From Oceanicaulis sp. (lineage in GTDB: Bacteria > Pseudomonadota > Alphaproteobacteria > Caulobacterales > Maricaulaceae), in assembly GCA_040112665.1 (NCBI GenBank), contig CP157796.1, positions 1,676,813-1,740,812 on the forward strand: DNA of 64,000 bases. The letters run 5' to 3'. This document shows positions 56,630 through 64,000 of the stretch, one piece after another. The position numbers were made by a program, and so were the translations under genes. Position 1 is the stretch's first letter. Each line of letters starts with the position of its first letter. Below the pieces are notes generated by a model that saw only the letters and a program-made list of their open reading frames with translations, did not search any database and was not told the origin of the DNA.

Positions 56630-57244
56630 ATGCGTTTCGTCGCCATCGATTTCGAGACCGCCAACGAGCAGCGTGCGAGCCCGTGCGCGGTCGGGCTGAG
56701 CCTGATCGAGGACGGCCGCCTGGTCGGCACCGAAGAATACCTCATCCGGCCGCCCGAGATGCGCTTTTCCAGCTGGAACATCGCCATTCACGGCATCCGG
56801 CCCGAGGACGTGCGCCGCGCCCCCGAACTCCCCGAGCTGTTTGAATCGCTTCGATCCCGGCTCGAAGGCGCGACGCTGATCGCCCATAACGCCAGCTTCG
56901 ACATGAGCGTGCTGCGCCAGACCTACGCGGTTTACGGGCTCGACTGCCTGGAGGCGGTCTATCTGTGCACGGTGAAGGGCGCGCAGTCGGCCTGGCCGGA
57001 GATCGGATCGGCCAAGCTGAACGTGCTCGCGGACCATTTCGGCCTGACCCTCGACCACCACCGCGCCGGCTCGGACGCGGAAGCCTGTGCGCGCCTTGCG
57101 CTGATGCTCTCCGAGCATGCGGGCGAGGCCGATTACCTGGCGGCGGCGCCGAAGCTCGGGATCACGCCGGGGCGCCTGGCGCGGGACGGCTACGCACCGT
57201 GCTCTCTGAGGCGGAAGCGGGCCAGGCCGGTCCCGGCGCGTTGA
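56630..57244 (+). CDS. DEDDh 3'-5' exonuclease (DnaQ-like)
   Basis: The product has 204 residues. Exo I is FVAIDFETAN (D6, E8), Exo II is LIAHNASFDMSVL (D91 region) and Exo III is HHRAGSDAEACARLAL (His and Asp). It matches the epsilon-like exonuclease family as a free-standing enzyme, lacking the tau-binding tail. It may trim DNA or RNA 3' ends. A GC-rich C-terminal tail (~30 residues, basic) follows. It precedes mnmH by 49 bp. Confidence 0.92.
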   Translation: MRFVAIDFETANEQRASPCAVGLSLIEDGRLVGTEEYLIRPPEMRFSSWNIAIHGIRPEDVRRAPELPELFESLRSRLEGATLIAHNASFDMSVLRQTYAVYGLDCLEAVYLCTVKGAQSAWPEIGSAKLNVLADHFGLTLDHHRAGSDAEACARLALMLSEHAGEADYLAAAPKLGITPGRLARDGYAPCSLRRKRARPVPAR

Positions 57245-57293
57245 TCCGCCCGGCCATTGCTCCGCGCCGCGCCGCGCGCGATACCTCGCCGCC

Positions 57294-58343
57294 ATGAAAA
57301 TCTCCTTCGCCGACTATGAGACCGCTGCGGCCGAGTTCGACACGGTCATCGACGTGCGCTCGCCGTCCGAGTTCGCCGAAGACCGGCTGCCCGGCGCGGT
57401 GAACATGGCCGTGCTCGACGACGCGGAGCGGGCGAAGGTCGGCACGATCTACGTGCAGGAGAGCCCGTTCCTGGCGCGCAAGGTCGGTGCGGCGATCATC
57501 GCGCGCAACACGGCCGGCTGGCTGGACAGCGCGCTCGCGGGAATGGAGGGCGGCTGGAAACCGCTGGTCTATTGCTGGCGCGGGGGCGGGCGCTCGGGCG
57601 CGTTCTCGACCATCCTGCGCGCGATCGGCTGGCGGGTGACGGTGCTCGAAGGCGGGTACAAGGCCTATCGCGGCGCGGTGGTGAAGACGCTTTACGACGA
57701 CGCGGTGCGGCTGCGCGTGGTGCTGCTGGACGGCGACACCGGCACGGCCAAGACCGCGCTTCTGGACCGGCTCGCCACGCGCGGCGTGCAGACGCTCGAT
57801 CTCGAAGCGGCGGCGAACCATCGCGGCTCGCTGTTCGGCTGGCGGCCGGGCGGCCAGCCCAGCCAGAAACTGTTTGAAACCCGCTTGCGCGAAGCGCTCA
57901 GCCGCTTCGACCCGGCCAAGCCGGTGCTGGTCGAGGCCGAAAGCGCGCGCATCGGCGCGCTGAAACTGCCGCCTTCGCTCTGGGCGGTGATGAAGGACGC
58001 CCCGCGTCTCGTCGTCAAAGCGCCGCTCGAGGCGCGTGCGGCCTTCCTCGCCAGCGCCTACGCCGACATCGCAGAGGACACGCCCCGTCTGATCGAACGG
58101 CTTCAGGCGCTCAAGCCGTTCCAGGGCGGCGAGCGTATCGCGCGCTGGGAGGGGCTGGCGAAAGCGGGCGAGATCGAAACGCTCGCGGGCGAACTGATGG
58201 AGCGCCATTACGATCCCGCTTACGCGCGTGAGCGCAGCCGCCACGACCGCCCGGCCCTGGCCGAGCTTGATGCGGCGCGTCTGGACGCAGACGGCCTGGA
58301 TGCGCTGGCCGCCGCAATCGAAGCTGAGCTGGACAGGCTCTAA
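57294..58343 (+). CDS. mnmH: tRNA 2-selenouridine synthase MnmH (SelU)
   Basis: The product has 349 residues. A rhodanese domain (1-125) carries the catalytic Cys94 in YCWRGGGRSG. A P-loop region (GDTGTAKTALL, ~145-155) and VEAESARIGALKLP follow. It converts 2-thiouridine to geranyl- and then selenouridine at the tRNA wobble position of Lys, Glu and Gln tRNAs, using selenophosphate. It is convergent with the SelD gene, with a 4-bp overlap at the stops. Confidence 0.96.
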   Translation: MKISFADYETAAAEFDTVIDVRSPSEFAEDRLPGAVNMAVLDDAERAKVGTIYVQESPFLARKVGAAIIARNTAGWLDSALAGMEGGWKPLVYCWRGGGRSGAFSTILRAIGWRVTVLEGGYKAYRGAVVKTLYDDAVRLRVVLLDGDTGTAKTALLDRLATRGVQTLDLEAAANHRGSLFGWRPGGQPSQKLFETRLREALSRFDPAKPVLVEAESARIGALKLPPSLWAVMKDAPRLVVKAPLEARAAFLASAYADIAEDTPRLIERLQALKPFQGGERIARWEGLAKAGEIETLAGELMERHYDPAYARERSRHDRPALAELDAARLDADGLDALAAAIEAELDRL

Positions 58344-60535
58344 CGCGCGCGGATCGCGGCCTGGCCCTCGCCGCGCTCTTCGACGCGTCCGATCCGCCAG
58401 ACCATCTCTCCGGCTTCAGTCAGGGCGCGCATCACCCGTTCGATCCGGTCTTCGGGGACCGCAGCCAGCAGCCCGCCGGCGGTCTGCGGATCGGTCAGAA
58501 GCGCGGCGCGGGCCGTGTTCGGCGCGTTAAGCTCGGTGTTCGACAGCGCATTTGCCTCATGCAGGGTGGAACGCACGCCGGCCTCGGCGAGGCTTTCAGC
58601 CCCGGAGAGCAGCGGCAGGGCGGCCAGATCGATCTCCGCCCGCGCGCCGGCGGTCAGCATCTCCAGAAGATGGCCCGCCAGCCCGAACCCCGTCACGTCG
58701 GTCATCGCGCGCGCCTCGCCCGCCAGCATCCGCGCCGCCGCGCCCTGGCTGCGCGCCATCGACGCCCAGCACGCCGCGACGTCCCTGCCGCGCGCCTTGA
58801 GCGCCATTTCGCCGGCGAGCAGCACGCCGGTCCCCACCGGCTTGGTGAGCAAAAGCCCGTCGCCTGGCCGCGCGCCGCGGCGCGGGATGGCGCGCTCGGC
58901 GACGCCTGTGACCGTGAACCCCACGGTGAGTTCGGCGCCGACGCTGGTGTGCCCGCCCACGAGATCGGCGCCGGCCTCGGCGAACACCTCCGACGCGCCG
59001 GCGAGGATGTCGCGCACGGCCGCCGCCTGCATGGCGGGGCGCATCTGCGGCAGGATGATCTGCGCGAGCCCGGCCTGCGCCGCGGCGCCCGACGCCCAGA
59101 CATCGCCCAGCGCATGCACAGCGACGATCCGGCCGAGCAGGAAAGGATCGTCGACAAAGGCGCGCACATGGTCGGTGGAGATCGCCTGGACCCGGTCGCC
59201 GAAGGCGAGCACGGCCGCGTCGCCGCCCGCGCCTGCGATGACGTCCGCCCGGCGCGGCGCGGGCAGGTCGGCCAGCCCTTCGGCGAGGGGGCCGCGCGCG
59301 GCCTTTGACCCGCACCCGCCGCAAAGCGGCTGTCCGTCGCCGACGAGTTCGCGCACGCCTGCGGCCGTGCGGCCCTTCACCGGCTCTGACGTCATCGGTT
59401 CGAGCGCGGTGAGCTTGTTCATGAAGGTCCGGTCGATCCGGTTTTTCAGGCCCCAGAGCATCGGGCCCTTCACGGTCAGACCCCATTTCTCTGCGACTGC
59501 AGCCCTGGGGCCGGTCGAGACGAGCTTGAGATAGTCGCGCTGGGGCGAGAAAGCGGCGTCGGGCTTTTTCTCCTGCAGCGCCTTTCTGAGATTGTCGAAC
59601 AGCACGGGCGCGCCGCGCACCGCGAAGACGCCCGCCTTTGGACGCGGGGCGTGTTCGAAATGCGCGCAGTCCCCGGCGGCGAAAACATTATCGTGGCTGA
59701 CGCTTCGAAGACCGCGGCCGACTTTCACATAGCCGTCCTGCACCGCCAGCCCGGTCTTCGCGATCCAGGGCCAGGGCGCCGCGCCGGCCGCGCCGATGAT
59801 GAAATCCGCCCGGATCGCCGCGCCGTCGGCGAGCCGTATCGCGCCGGGCTGGATCTGCCGGATCATCGCGCCGGTGCGCACCTTCACGCCCGCCTTGTGA
59901 AGCGCGCTCAGAAGCGCCTTGCGGGCCCCGCCGCCCTCATGGGGCAGGATGGTGTCGCCAGCCTCGATCAGCGTGATTTCCGCGCCCTGCGGCCGGGCGG
60001 TCTTCAGCCTGTGCGCAGCGGCGAGGGCGAGTTCGGTTCCGCCTGCGCCCGCCCCGATCACGGCCACGCGCGGCTTAACCTCACGCCGGTCGAGCGCGTC
60101 GAGAAAGTCCGTCCAGCGGTCGGCGAAGGGGCCGAGCGGCTTGGCGGTCACCACGTGATCCTCGAACCCGTCGATCTCCGGCGCGCGGCCGCGCACGCCG
60201 ATATCGAGACTGGCCACGTCGAAGCGGATCGGCGGCCGGCCCTGGACCGTGACGAGCCCGCGTTCGGGATCGAGGGCTTCGGCCCGACCCAGCACCAGCC
60301 GCGCGCCGGCGAACCGGGCGAGGCGGACGAGATCGATCTCGAGATCGGCGCGGTTGTAATGGCCCGCTACGAAGCCCGGCAGCATGCCGGTATAGGCGGT
60401 GGCGGGATCGGGATCGATCACCGTCAGGCGCGCGCCGGCCAGCGGGTTCATCCCCCATTTCTTCAGCACCAGCGCATGGGCATGGCCCCCGCCGATCAGA
60501 ACGAGATCGCGGGTCAGGGGAAGCGTGGTCTGCAT
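58340..60535 (-). CDS. selD: FAD/NAD(P) oxidoreductase fused to selenophosphate synthase SelD
   Basis: The product has 731 residues. The N-terminal ~380 residues are a NADH dehydrogenase-II-like flavoprotein: DLVLIGGGHAHALVLKKWG, the second Rossmann VAVIGAGAGGTELALAAAHRL and the FAD site NVFAAGDCAHFEHAP. The C-terminal ~340 residues are SelD: PLCGGCGSKAARG with the active Cys (no Sec codon), AGGDAAVLAFGDRVQAISTDHV and DVTGFGLAGHLLEML. SelD makes selenophosphate from selenide and ATP, and the oxidoreductase may supply reduced selenium. The ATG at 60535 is preferred; a GTG at 60556 is possible. Confidence 0.94.
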   Translation of the reverse strand: MQTTLPLTRDLVLIGGGHAHALVLKKWGMNPLAGARLTVIDPDPATAYTGMLPGFVAGHYNRADLEIDLVRLARFAGARLVLGRAEALDPERGLVTVQGRPPIRFDVASLDIGVRGRAPEIDGFEDHVVTAKPLGPFADRWTDFLDALDRREVKPRVAVIGAGAGGTELALAAAHRLKTARPQGAEITLIEAGDTILPHEGGGARKALLSALHKAGVKVRTGAMIRQIQPGAIRLADGAAIRADFIIGAAGAAPWPWIAKTGLAVQDGYVKVGRGLRSVSHDNVFAAGDCAHFEHAPRPKAGVFAVRGAPVLFDNLRKALQEKKPDAAFSPQRDYLKLVSTGPRAAVAEKWGLTVKGPMLWGLKNRIDRTFMNKLTALEPMTSEPVKGRTAAGVRELVGDGQPLCGGCGSKAARGPLAEGLADLPAPRRADVIAGAGGDAAVLAFGDRVQAISTDHVRAFVDDPFLLGRIVAVHALGDVWASGAAAQAGLAQIILPQMRPAMQAAAVRDILAGASEVFAEAGADLVGGHTSVGAELTVGFTVTGVAERAIPRRGARPGDGLLLTKPVGTGVLLAGEMALKARGRDVAACWASMARSQGAAARMLAGEARAMTDVTGFGLAGHLLEMLTAGARAEIDLAALPLLSGAESLAEAGVRSTLHEANALSNTELNAPNTARAALLTDPQTAGGLLAAVPEDRIERVMRALTEAGEMVWRIGRVEERGEGQAAIRAR

Positions 60536-60740
60536 GAACGGGCGGGCCTTTCTCACCGGCGGAGCGAAGCGGCGGGCGGGAGGCTAGTTAGCCCGCTCCG
60601 CCCGGTCGCGCCAATCAACGCGCGAGCGCGCGTGAATATCCCTCATCACCGCGCGCTGAATTCGATTGACTTGAGACCGGCGCAGACCCAAATGCGCGCC
60701 GTCGTCCGCGCTGGCGGGCGGCGTTCTCTCAGGACCGGGT

Positions 60741-61691
60741 ATGAGCGGGGCGCTTTTCTCCTCCAACCATCCGGCGGCCGACCGGCGCGCCGCCTTCGCC
60801 GAATCGATCGCCGCCGAGCGCGATTTCGCCGCGGCTGCTGAAGTCTACGCCGGCGCGCTCGAACTCGCGCCGGGCTGGGCGGCGGGCTGGTACAGGCTCG
60901 GCGAGCTGCTTGAGGCGGGCGGCCTGCTCACCGAAGCCGCCGCGGCCTGGGACCGCGCGGTGGCGCTCGATCCCGAAGACCCGTTCGGCGCGGCGCTGAA
61001 GCGCGATCTCTTGCGCGAGCGGCCGGTCAGCGAATCGATGCCGGCCGCCTTCGTGGCGCTGTTGTTCGATCAATACGCCCCGCGCTTTGAAAGCGCGCTC
61101 GTCGACCGGCTGAACTATCGCGGCCCCGAGCAGATCCTGGCTGCGCTCATGGCGGCGGGCTTCGCCCGCGCCGAGCACGTGCTCGATCTGGGATGCGGGA
61201 CCGGGCTGATGGGCGAGGCGCTGCGCCCGCTCTGCGACCGGCTCGAAGGCGTGGACCTGTCTGCAGGCATGCTCGCCGAGGCCGCCGCGAAAGGCGTCTA
61301 TGACCGGCTGGAGCGCGGCGACATCACAGCCCTGCCGCTCACAGGGGCGCACTACGATCTGATCGTGGCCGCCGACGTCTTCGCCTTTGTCGGCGCGCTC
61401 GAACAGGTGGTGGCCTGGTGTGCGGCCTCGCTCGCGCCCGGCGGCCGCCTCGCCTTTACGGTGGAGGCCGGCGAAGCGCCGGTGATGCTTCAGGAAAGCC
61501 GCCGATTCGCCCATTCGCGCGCCTATCTCGAAACGCTCGCCGCCGACGCCGGCTTCGGCGCGGCGTCGATCGAACCGTGCGTCGTACGCACAGATCGCGG
61601 CGCGCCGGTGGCGTCCTGGTGCGTGGTCTATGCGCTCGACCCGGCCGGTCAGGCGCGCGAAGGCGACGGCGAGGCCGCGCTGGCGCTCTGA
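60741..61691 (+). CDS. TPR-containing class I methyltransferase
   Basis: The product has 316 residues. Residues ~15-90 form two TPR repeats (FAAAAEVYAGALELAPGWAAG and a second ending AVALDPEDPFG). Residues ~130-300 are a SAM-dependent methyltransferase with AEHVLDLGCGTGLMGEAL, GVDLSAGMLAEAAAKGVYD and DLIVAADVFAFVGAL. Similar TPR-methyltransferases occur widely in alphaproteobacteria; the substrate is unknown. It is divergent from selD. Confidence 0.9.
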   Translation: MSGALFSSNHPAADRRAAFAESIAAERDFAAAAEVYAGALELAPGWAAGWYRLGELLEAGGLLTEAAAAWDRAVALDPEDPFGAALKRDLLRERPVSESMPAAFVALLFDQYAPRFESALVDRLNYRGPEQILAALMAAGFARAEHVLDLGCGTGLMGEALRPLCDRLEGVDLSAGMLAEAAAKGVYDRLERGDITALPLTGAHYDLIVAADVFAFVGALEQVVAWCAASLAPGGRLAFTVEAGEAPVMLQESRRFAHSRAYLETLAADAGFGAASIEPCVVRTDRGAPVASWCVVYALDPAGQAREGDGEAALAL

Positions 61692-61729
61692 CGAGGCCCG
61701 CATGCGCGTTCAGCGATGTCTGGAAGTTA

Positions 61730-61805
61730 TGGCTCCCCGGGCCGGACTCGAACCAGCGACCCAGCGGTTAACAGCCGCTTGCTCTACCAACTGAGCTACC
61801 GGGGA
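61730..61805 (-). tRNA. tRNA-Asn (GUU)
   Basis: The tRNA is 76 nt including CCA. On the minus strand the acceptor TCCCCGG pairs with CCGGGGA, discriminator G. The D-arm is GCTC-AGTTGGTA-GAGC, the anticodon loop holds GTT (complement of 61770-61772) and the T-arm has GGTTCGAGTC. Confidence 0.96.
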
Positions 61806-61913
61806 ACACCCCATCGACGATGGAGGCTGGGTCTTTAGCAACGGTTTTCCGGCCGCGCAAGCGCCGGTCTGGCCCGTTTCGCAGCCCGTTGCAGCCGGGC
61901 CTGCGGACCGGAC

Positions 61914-61995
61914 AAAAAAATCGGGAGCCCGAGAGCTCCCGAAAAGGCATTGGGTGGATGGTGGGGTGTCTTCGAGGGAAGACACGTAAAGAAAT
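61914..61995 (-). ncRNA. Candidate small RNA with intrinsic terminator
   Basis: On the minus strand a stem GTGTCTT/AAGACAC (61966-61985) is followed by a C-rich unpaired stretch (CCCACCATCCACCCAATG). An 8-bp terminator TCGGGAGC/GCTCCCGA then ends in seven T's (61914-61942). No minus-strand protein gene lies upstream, so the terminator has no obvious mRNA. This is typical of trans-acting small RNAs with an anti-Shine-Dalgarno loop. The 5' end is a guess. Confidence 0.45.
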
Positions 61996-62163
61996 ACTGA
62001 GTCGGCGGTTAACAACGGCCTAACGTTAACGGCCTTGTGCAAAAAAGTTTGCGGACCCTGAATCGCGCTCGCCGGCGCGCCGCCCGCCTGCGTGGCTGCT
62101 TCGCGCGCAGACGCGGTGCGTGTTATGGTCTGCCTCAAGAAAACAACACCCCCGGAGGAGACG

Positions 62164-62520
62164 ATGTCCGACCGCAAAGCGAGCTACGCCGAGTTCTGGC
62201 CGTTCTATCTGCGTGAGCACGCAGAGCCGGGCACGCGCTATCTGCACTATGCAGGCACCGTGATCGGGTCGGGGCTGCTGATCTGGGCGCTCGCCACGCA
62301 GACCTGGTGGGCGATCCTGCTCTGGCCGCTGGCCGGGTACGGCTTCGCCTGGGTCAGCCACGCCTTCGTTGAGAGGAACAAGCCGGCGACCTTCACCCAC
62401 CCGCTCTGGTCGCTGATCAGCGATTACCGGATGACGTTCCTGGCCTTCACCGGCCGGCTCAAGCCCGAACTCGAGCGCGCCGGCGTGATCGGGCACCCTG
62501 AGGCCGGCCCCGCCGAATAG
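62164..62520 (+). CDS. DUF962 (Mpo1-like) small membrane protein
   Basis: The product has 118 residues, with GGAGGAG about 6 nt upstream of the ATG. FWPFYLREHAEPGTRYLHYAG, two membrane helices (about 31-47 and 50-64), AWVSHAFVERNKPATFTHPLWSL and DYRMTFL are the usual DUF962 pattern. The yeast relative Mpo1 is an Fe-dependent dioxygenase in fatty-acid alpha-oxidation with conserved His residues. Several His are present here (in YLHYAG, SHAF and THPL), so a related activity is possible. Confidence 0.88.
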   Translation: MSDRKASYAEFWPFYLREHAEPGTRYLHYAGTVIGSGLLIWALATQTWWAILLWPLAGYGFAWVSHAFVERNKPATFTHPLWSLISDYRMTFLAFTGRLKPELERAGVIGHPEAGPAE

Positions 62521-62544
62521 GCGCCGCGCCGGAGCTGAAAAGGA

Positions 62545-62575
62545 AAACGGCCGGAGCGGGGAGCTCCGGCCGTTT
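62545..62575. terminator. Bidirectional terminator between the DUF962 gene and tRNA-Cys
   Basis: A 13-bp perfect stem AAACGGCCGGAGC / GCTCCGGCCGTTT (62545-62557, 62563-62575) with a 5-base loop. T's follow on both strands, so it can end both converging transcripts. Confidence 0.85.
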
Positions 62576-62594
62576 CGTATCCGGCGAACCGTTC

Positions 62595-62668
62595 TGGAGG
62601 CGCCACCCGGAATCGAACCGGGGTACAAGGATTTGCAGTCCTCTGCGTCACCACTCCGCCATGGCGCC
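62595..62668 (-). tRNA. tRNA-Cys (GCA)
   Basis: The tRNA is 74 nt including CCA, with discriminator T. On the minus strand GGCGCCA pairs with TGGCGCC, the anticodon loop holds GCA (complement of 62634-62636) and the T-arm holds GGTTCGATTCC. Positions 62669-62838 show no gene. Confidence 0.96.
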
Positions 62669-62838
62669 AGCCGGAACGGGCGACGATGCTTACCCAAACA
62701 CGGCCGCGCCCGCAACACGGATCGGCCGTGCAAGCTCAGCGCCGCGGCGTACGCGCCGCGCGGCGGCCTTGCCCGATGGAAACCGGCGGGTCTATAGACG
62801 GCCCCGACCTTTCCATCCACGAGGACACGCGCCGCGCC

Positions 62839-63495
62839 ATGTACGATTACGCGAAGGCCCGCCTGGCGATGGTCAACAGCCAGATCCGCCCCTCCGACGT
62901 CACCGATCACCGCATCCAGGATGCGATGGGCGAGACGTCCCGCGAGCTGTTCGTGCCGAAAAGCCAGATCGCGAAGGCGTACGCCGACGCCGAGGTGCTG
63001 GTGGGTGAGAACCGCACCATGCTGCGCCCGCGCGAGTTCGCAAAGCTCGTCCAGGCCGCCAAGATCGGCCCCAAGGACGTGGTGCTCGACATCGCCTGCG
63101 GCCGCGGCTACTCGACCGCGATCCTGGCCCGGCTCGCCGAAACGGTGATCGGGCTCGAAACCGCCGACAGCGGTCTCGCGGCGAAAGCCTCCGACCGGCT
63201 GTCGAAAGTGGGCGCGGACAACGCCGTGGTGATCGAGGGCGATCTGGCCGAAGGCGTGCCCGGGCAGGGCCCGTTCGACGTGATCATCGTGCAAGGCGCG
63301 GTGGCCGAACCCAGCCCGGCCTGGATCGAGCAGCTCGCCGAAGGCGGCCGGCTCGCGGTCATCGAACGCGACGGCGTCGTGGGCCGCGCGATGATCTACA
63401 CCAAAGCCAGAGGCGTGACCGGCGAACGCGCGGTCTTCGACGCCGCGCCGCCTTATCTGCCCGGCTTCGAGCCGGTGAGCAGCTTCGAGTTCTAG
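62839..63495 (+). CDS. Protein-L-isoaspartate O-methyltransferase family protein
   Basis: The product has 218 residues. The start at 62839 gives MYDYAKARLAMVNSQIRPSD, the usual N-terminus of the alphaproteobacterial PCMT-like group; an upstream in-frame ATG is less likely. Motif I reads VVLDIACGRGYSTAILARL. It has ENRTMLRPREFAKLVQAA and FDVIIVQGAVAEPSPAW. Members of this group sit before tolC in many alphaproteobacteria, as here, and whether they repair isoaspartate is unclear. A 139-bp gap with an operator-like palindrome separates it from tolC. Confidence 0.88.
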   Translation: MYDYAKARLAMVNSQIRPSDVTDHRIQDAMGETSRELFVPKSQIAKAYADAEVLVGENRTMLRPREFAKLVQAAKIGPKDVVLDIACGRGYSTAILARLAETVIGLETADSGLAAKASDRLSKVGADNAVVIEGDLAEGVPGQGPFDVIIVQGAVAEPSPAWIEQLAEGGRLAVIERDGVVGRAMIYTKARGVTGERAVFDAAPPYLPGFEPVSSFEF

Positions 63496-63533
63496 GTCTG
63501 CGCAGGAAGTCCGCTGCGCATTAATTCTCCGAA

Positions 63534-63552
63534 AAGTGAACGCTGTTCACTT
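63534..63552. promoter_or_regulatory. 19-bp palindromic operator upstream of tolC
   Basis: AAGTGAAC-GCT-GTTCACTT is a perfect 8-3-8 inverted repeat, of the size bound by TetR/AcrR-type repressors. A second smaller repeat, GCATG-CATAT-CATGC, lies at about 63569-63583. Both lie between the PCMT-like gene and tolC. Confidence 0.55.
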
Positions 63553-63634
63553 CCCTTTTCACCTGTGGGCATGCATATCATGCACGGCGCGCAGGGAAGA
63601 TGCGCGTCAAGGCCGGCGAAGGGGCGAGTTCATC

Positions 63635-64000
63635 ATGCGACATTTCCGGCTCGGGGCCGCCGCAGCGGCGCTGCTCACCACGCTTCTCGGCGCAGCAAAC
63701 GCCCAAACGCTCGAAGAGACGCTCAGCGCGGCCTACGCCTCCAACCCGGTGCTCGCCGCACAGCGGGCGCGGCTCGAGCAGACCGAGGAAGGATACTTCC
63801 AGGCGCGCGCCGGCCGACTGCCGCAGCTGTCGGCAGACGCCGGCGTTTCTGAAAGCGAGACCTGGGGCGGCGGACCGTTCGGCCAGCCGGGAGGGGGCCA
63901 GGCCAGCTACGGCGTGACGCTCAGCCAGTCGCTTTATCGCGGCGGACGGATCTCCGGTCAGATCGACGCCGCCCTGGCGCGGATCGAGGCGGGCCAGGAG
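63635..64000 (+). CDS. tolC: TolC-family outer membrane efflux protein (3' truncated by window edge)
   Basis: The first 122 residues are visible and the gene runs off the window. A signal peptide ends in A-N-A (about residue 23). The start LEETLSAAYASNPVLAAQRARLE is the classic TolC first helix, followed by RLPQLSADAGVS, SYGVTLSQSLYRGGRI and the helix starting GQIDAALARIEAGQ. TolC is the outer-membrane channel of type I secretion and efflux pumps. A palindromic operator lies about 80 bp upstream. Confidence 0.95.
   Translation, partial: MRHFRLGAAAAALLTTLLGAANAQTLEETLSAAYASNPVLAAQRARLEQTEEGYFQARAGRLPQLSADAGVSESETWGGGPFGQPGGGQASYGVTLSQSLYRGGRISGQIDAALARIEAGQE

Noticed and set aside
58340-60535. 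Possible selenocysteine (in-frame UGA) in SelD
   Set aside because: The active-site codon is a normal Cys codon and the frame has no internal stop.
61710-62177. A 155-codon minus-strand frame
   Set aside because: It reads through tRNA-Asn, and the SPVAQLVEQAAVNRW stretch is the well-known false translation of a tRNA gene.

Overview
The window is about 64 kb of very GC-rich, densely coding bacterial chromosome. It most likely comes from an alphaproteobacterium of the Caulobacterales/Maricaulales (Hyphomonadaceae-like) group. Evidence for this: a TipF-like polar flagellar EAL protein, a perfect TTAA-N7-TTAA (CtrA-type) box upstream of ftsZ, a CIRCE-type operator at groESL, a bacterial type A RNase P RNA, and a meso-diaminopimelate type mur cluster. 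The genus assignment is inference; no 16S gene is present.

Layout. 1-4.3 kb: the end of a predicted outer-membrane barrel gene, two secreted repeat proteins (a duplicated PPC-like domain protein and a triple AprI/Inh-like protein), a DUF998-like membrane protein and an unusual membrane-anchored ribbon-helix-helix protein. 4.3-6.5 kb: groES-groEL with CIRCE. 6.7-10.6 kb: OmpA-type lipoprotein, tipF-like gene, a compositionally atypical orphan gene, an XRE regulator and a HAD hydrolase. 10.6-13.2 kb: a SIMPL protein, a CAU tRNA and, next to it, a likely acquired AlkB plus DUF2431 (BMT5-like) methyltransferase pair with a possible 46-residue small protein. 13.3-30 kb: accessory and stress genes: two lipoproteins, ferritin-like plus DUF4142, glutathionyl-hydroquinone reductase, pirin, a RimB-RimK fusion, fasciclin, BLUF, 5-oxoprolinase, a TerB-DnaJ protein, an EamA exporter, an amidase and rnpB.

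30.5-49.1 kb: a complete division and cell wall (dcw) cluster on the + strand: mraZ, rsmH, ftsL, ftsI, murE, murF, mraY, murD-like, ftsW, murG, murC, murB, ddl, ftsQ, ftsA, ftsZ, followed by lpxC, a 193-bp tandem repeat array, bamD, recN, a GNAT gene and ligA. The genes supply lipid II synthesis (Mur enzymes, MraY, MurG), septal synthesis (FtsW/FtsI) and the Z-ring (FtsZ/A/Q/L). The most striking anomaly is the murD slot, where the protein keeps the fold outline and position but has lost the ATP-binding and other catalytic motifs of Mur ligases.

56.6-64 kb: a DEDDh exonuclease, a convergent mnmH / FAD-oxidoreductase-SelD pair that would support tRNA selenouridine synthesis, a TPR methyltransferase, tRNA-Asn and tRNA-Cys, a candidate small RNA with its own terminator, an Mpo1-like membrane protein, and a PCMT-like gene followed by the start of tolC behind a 19-bp palindromic operator.

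A family of palindromic intergenic repeats with CCCTCCCC/GGGGAGGG ends occurs at 43.1, 50.3-51.1 and 56.4 kb.
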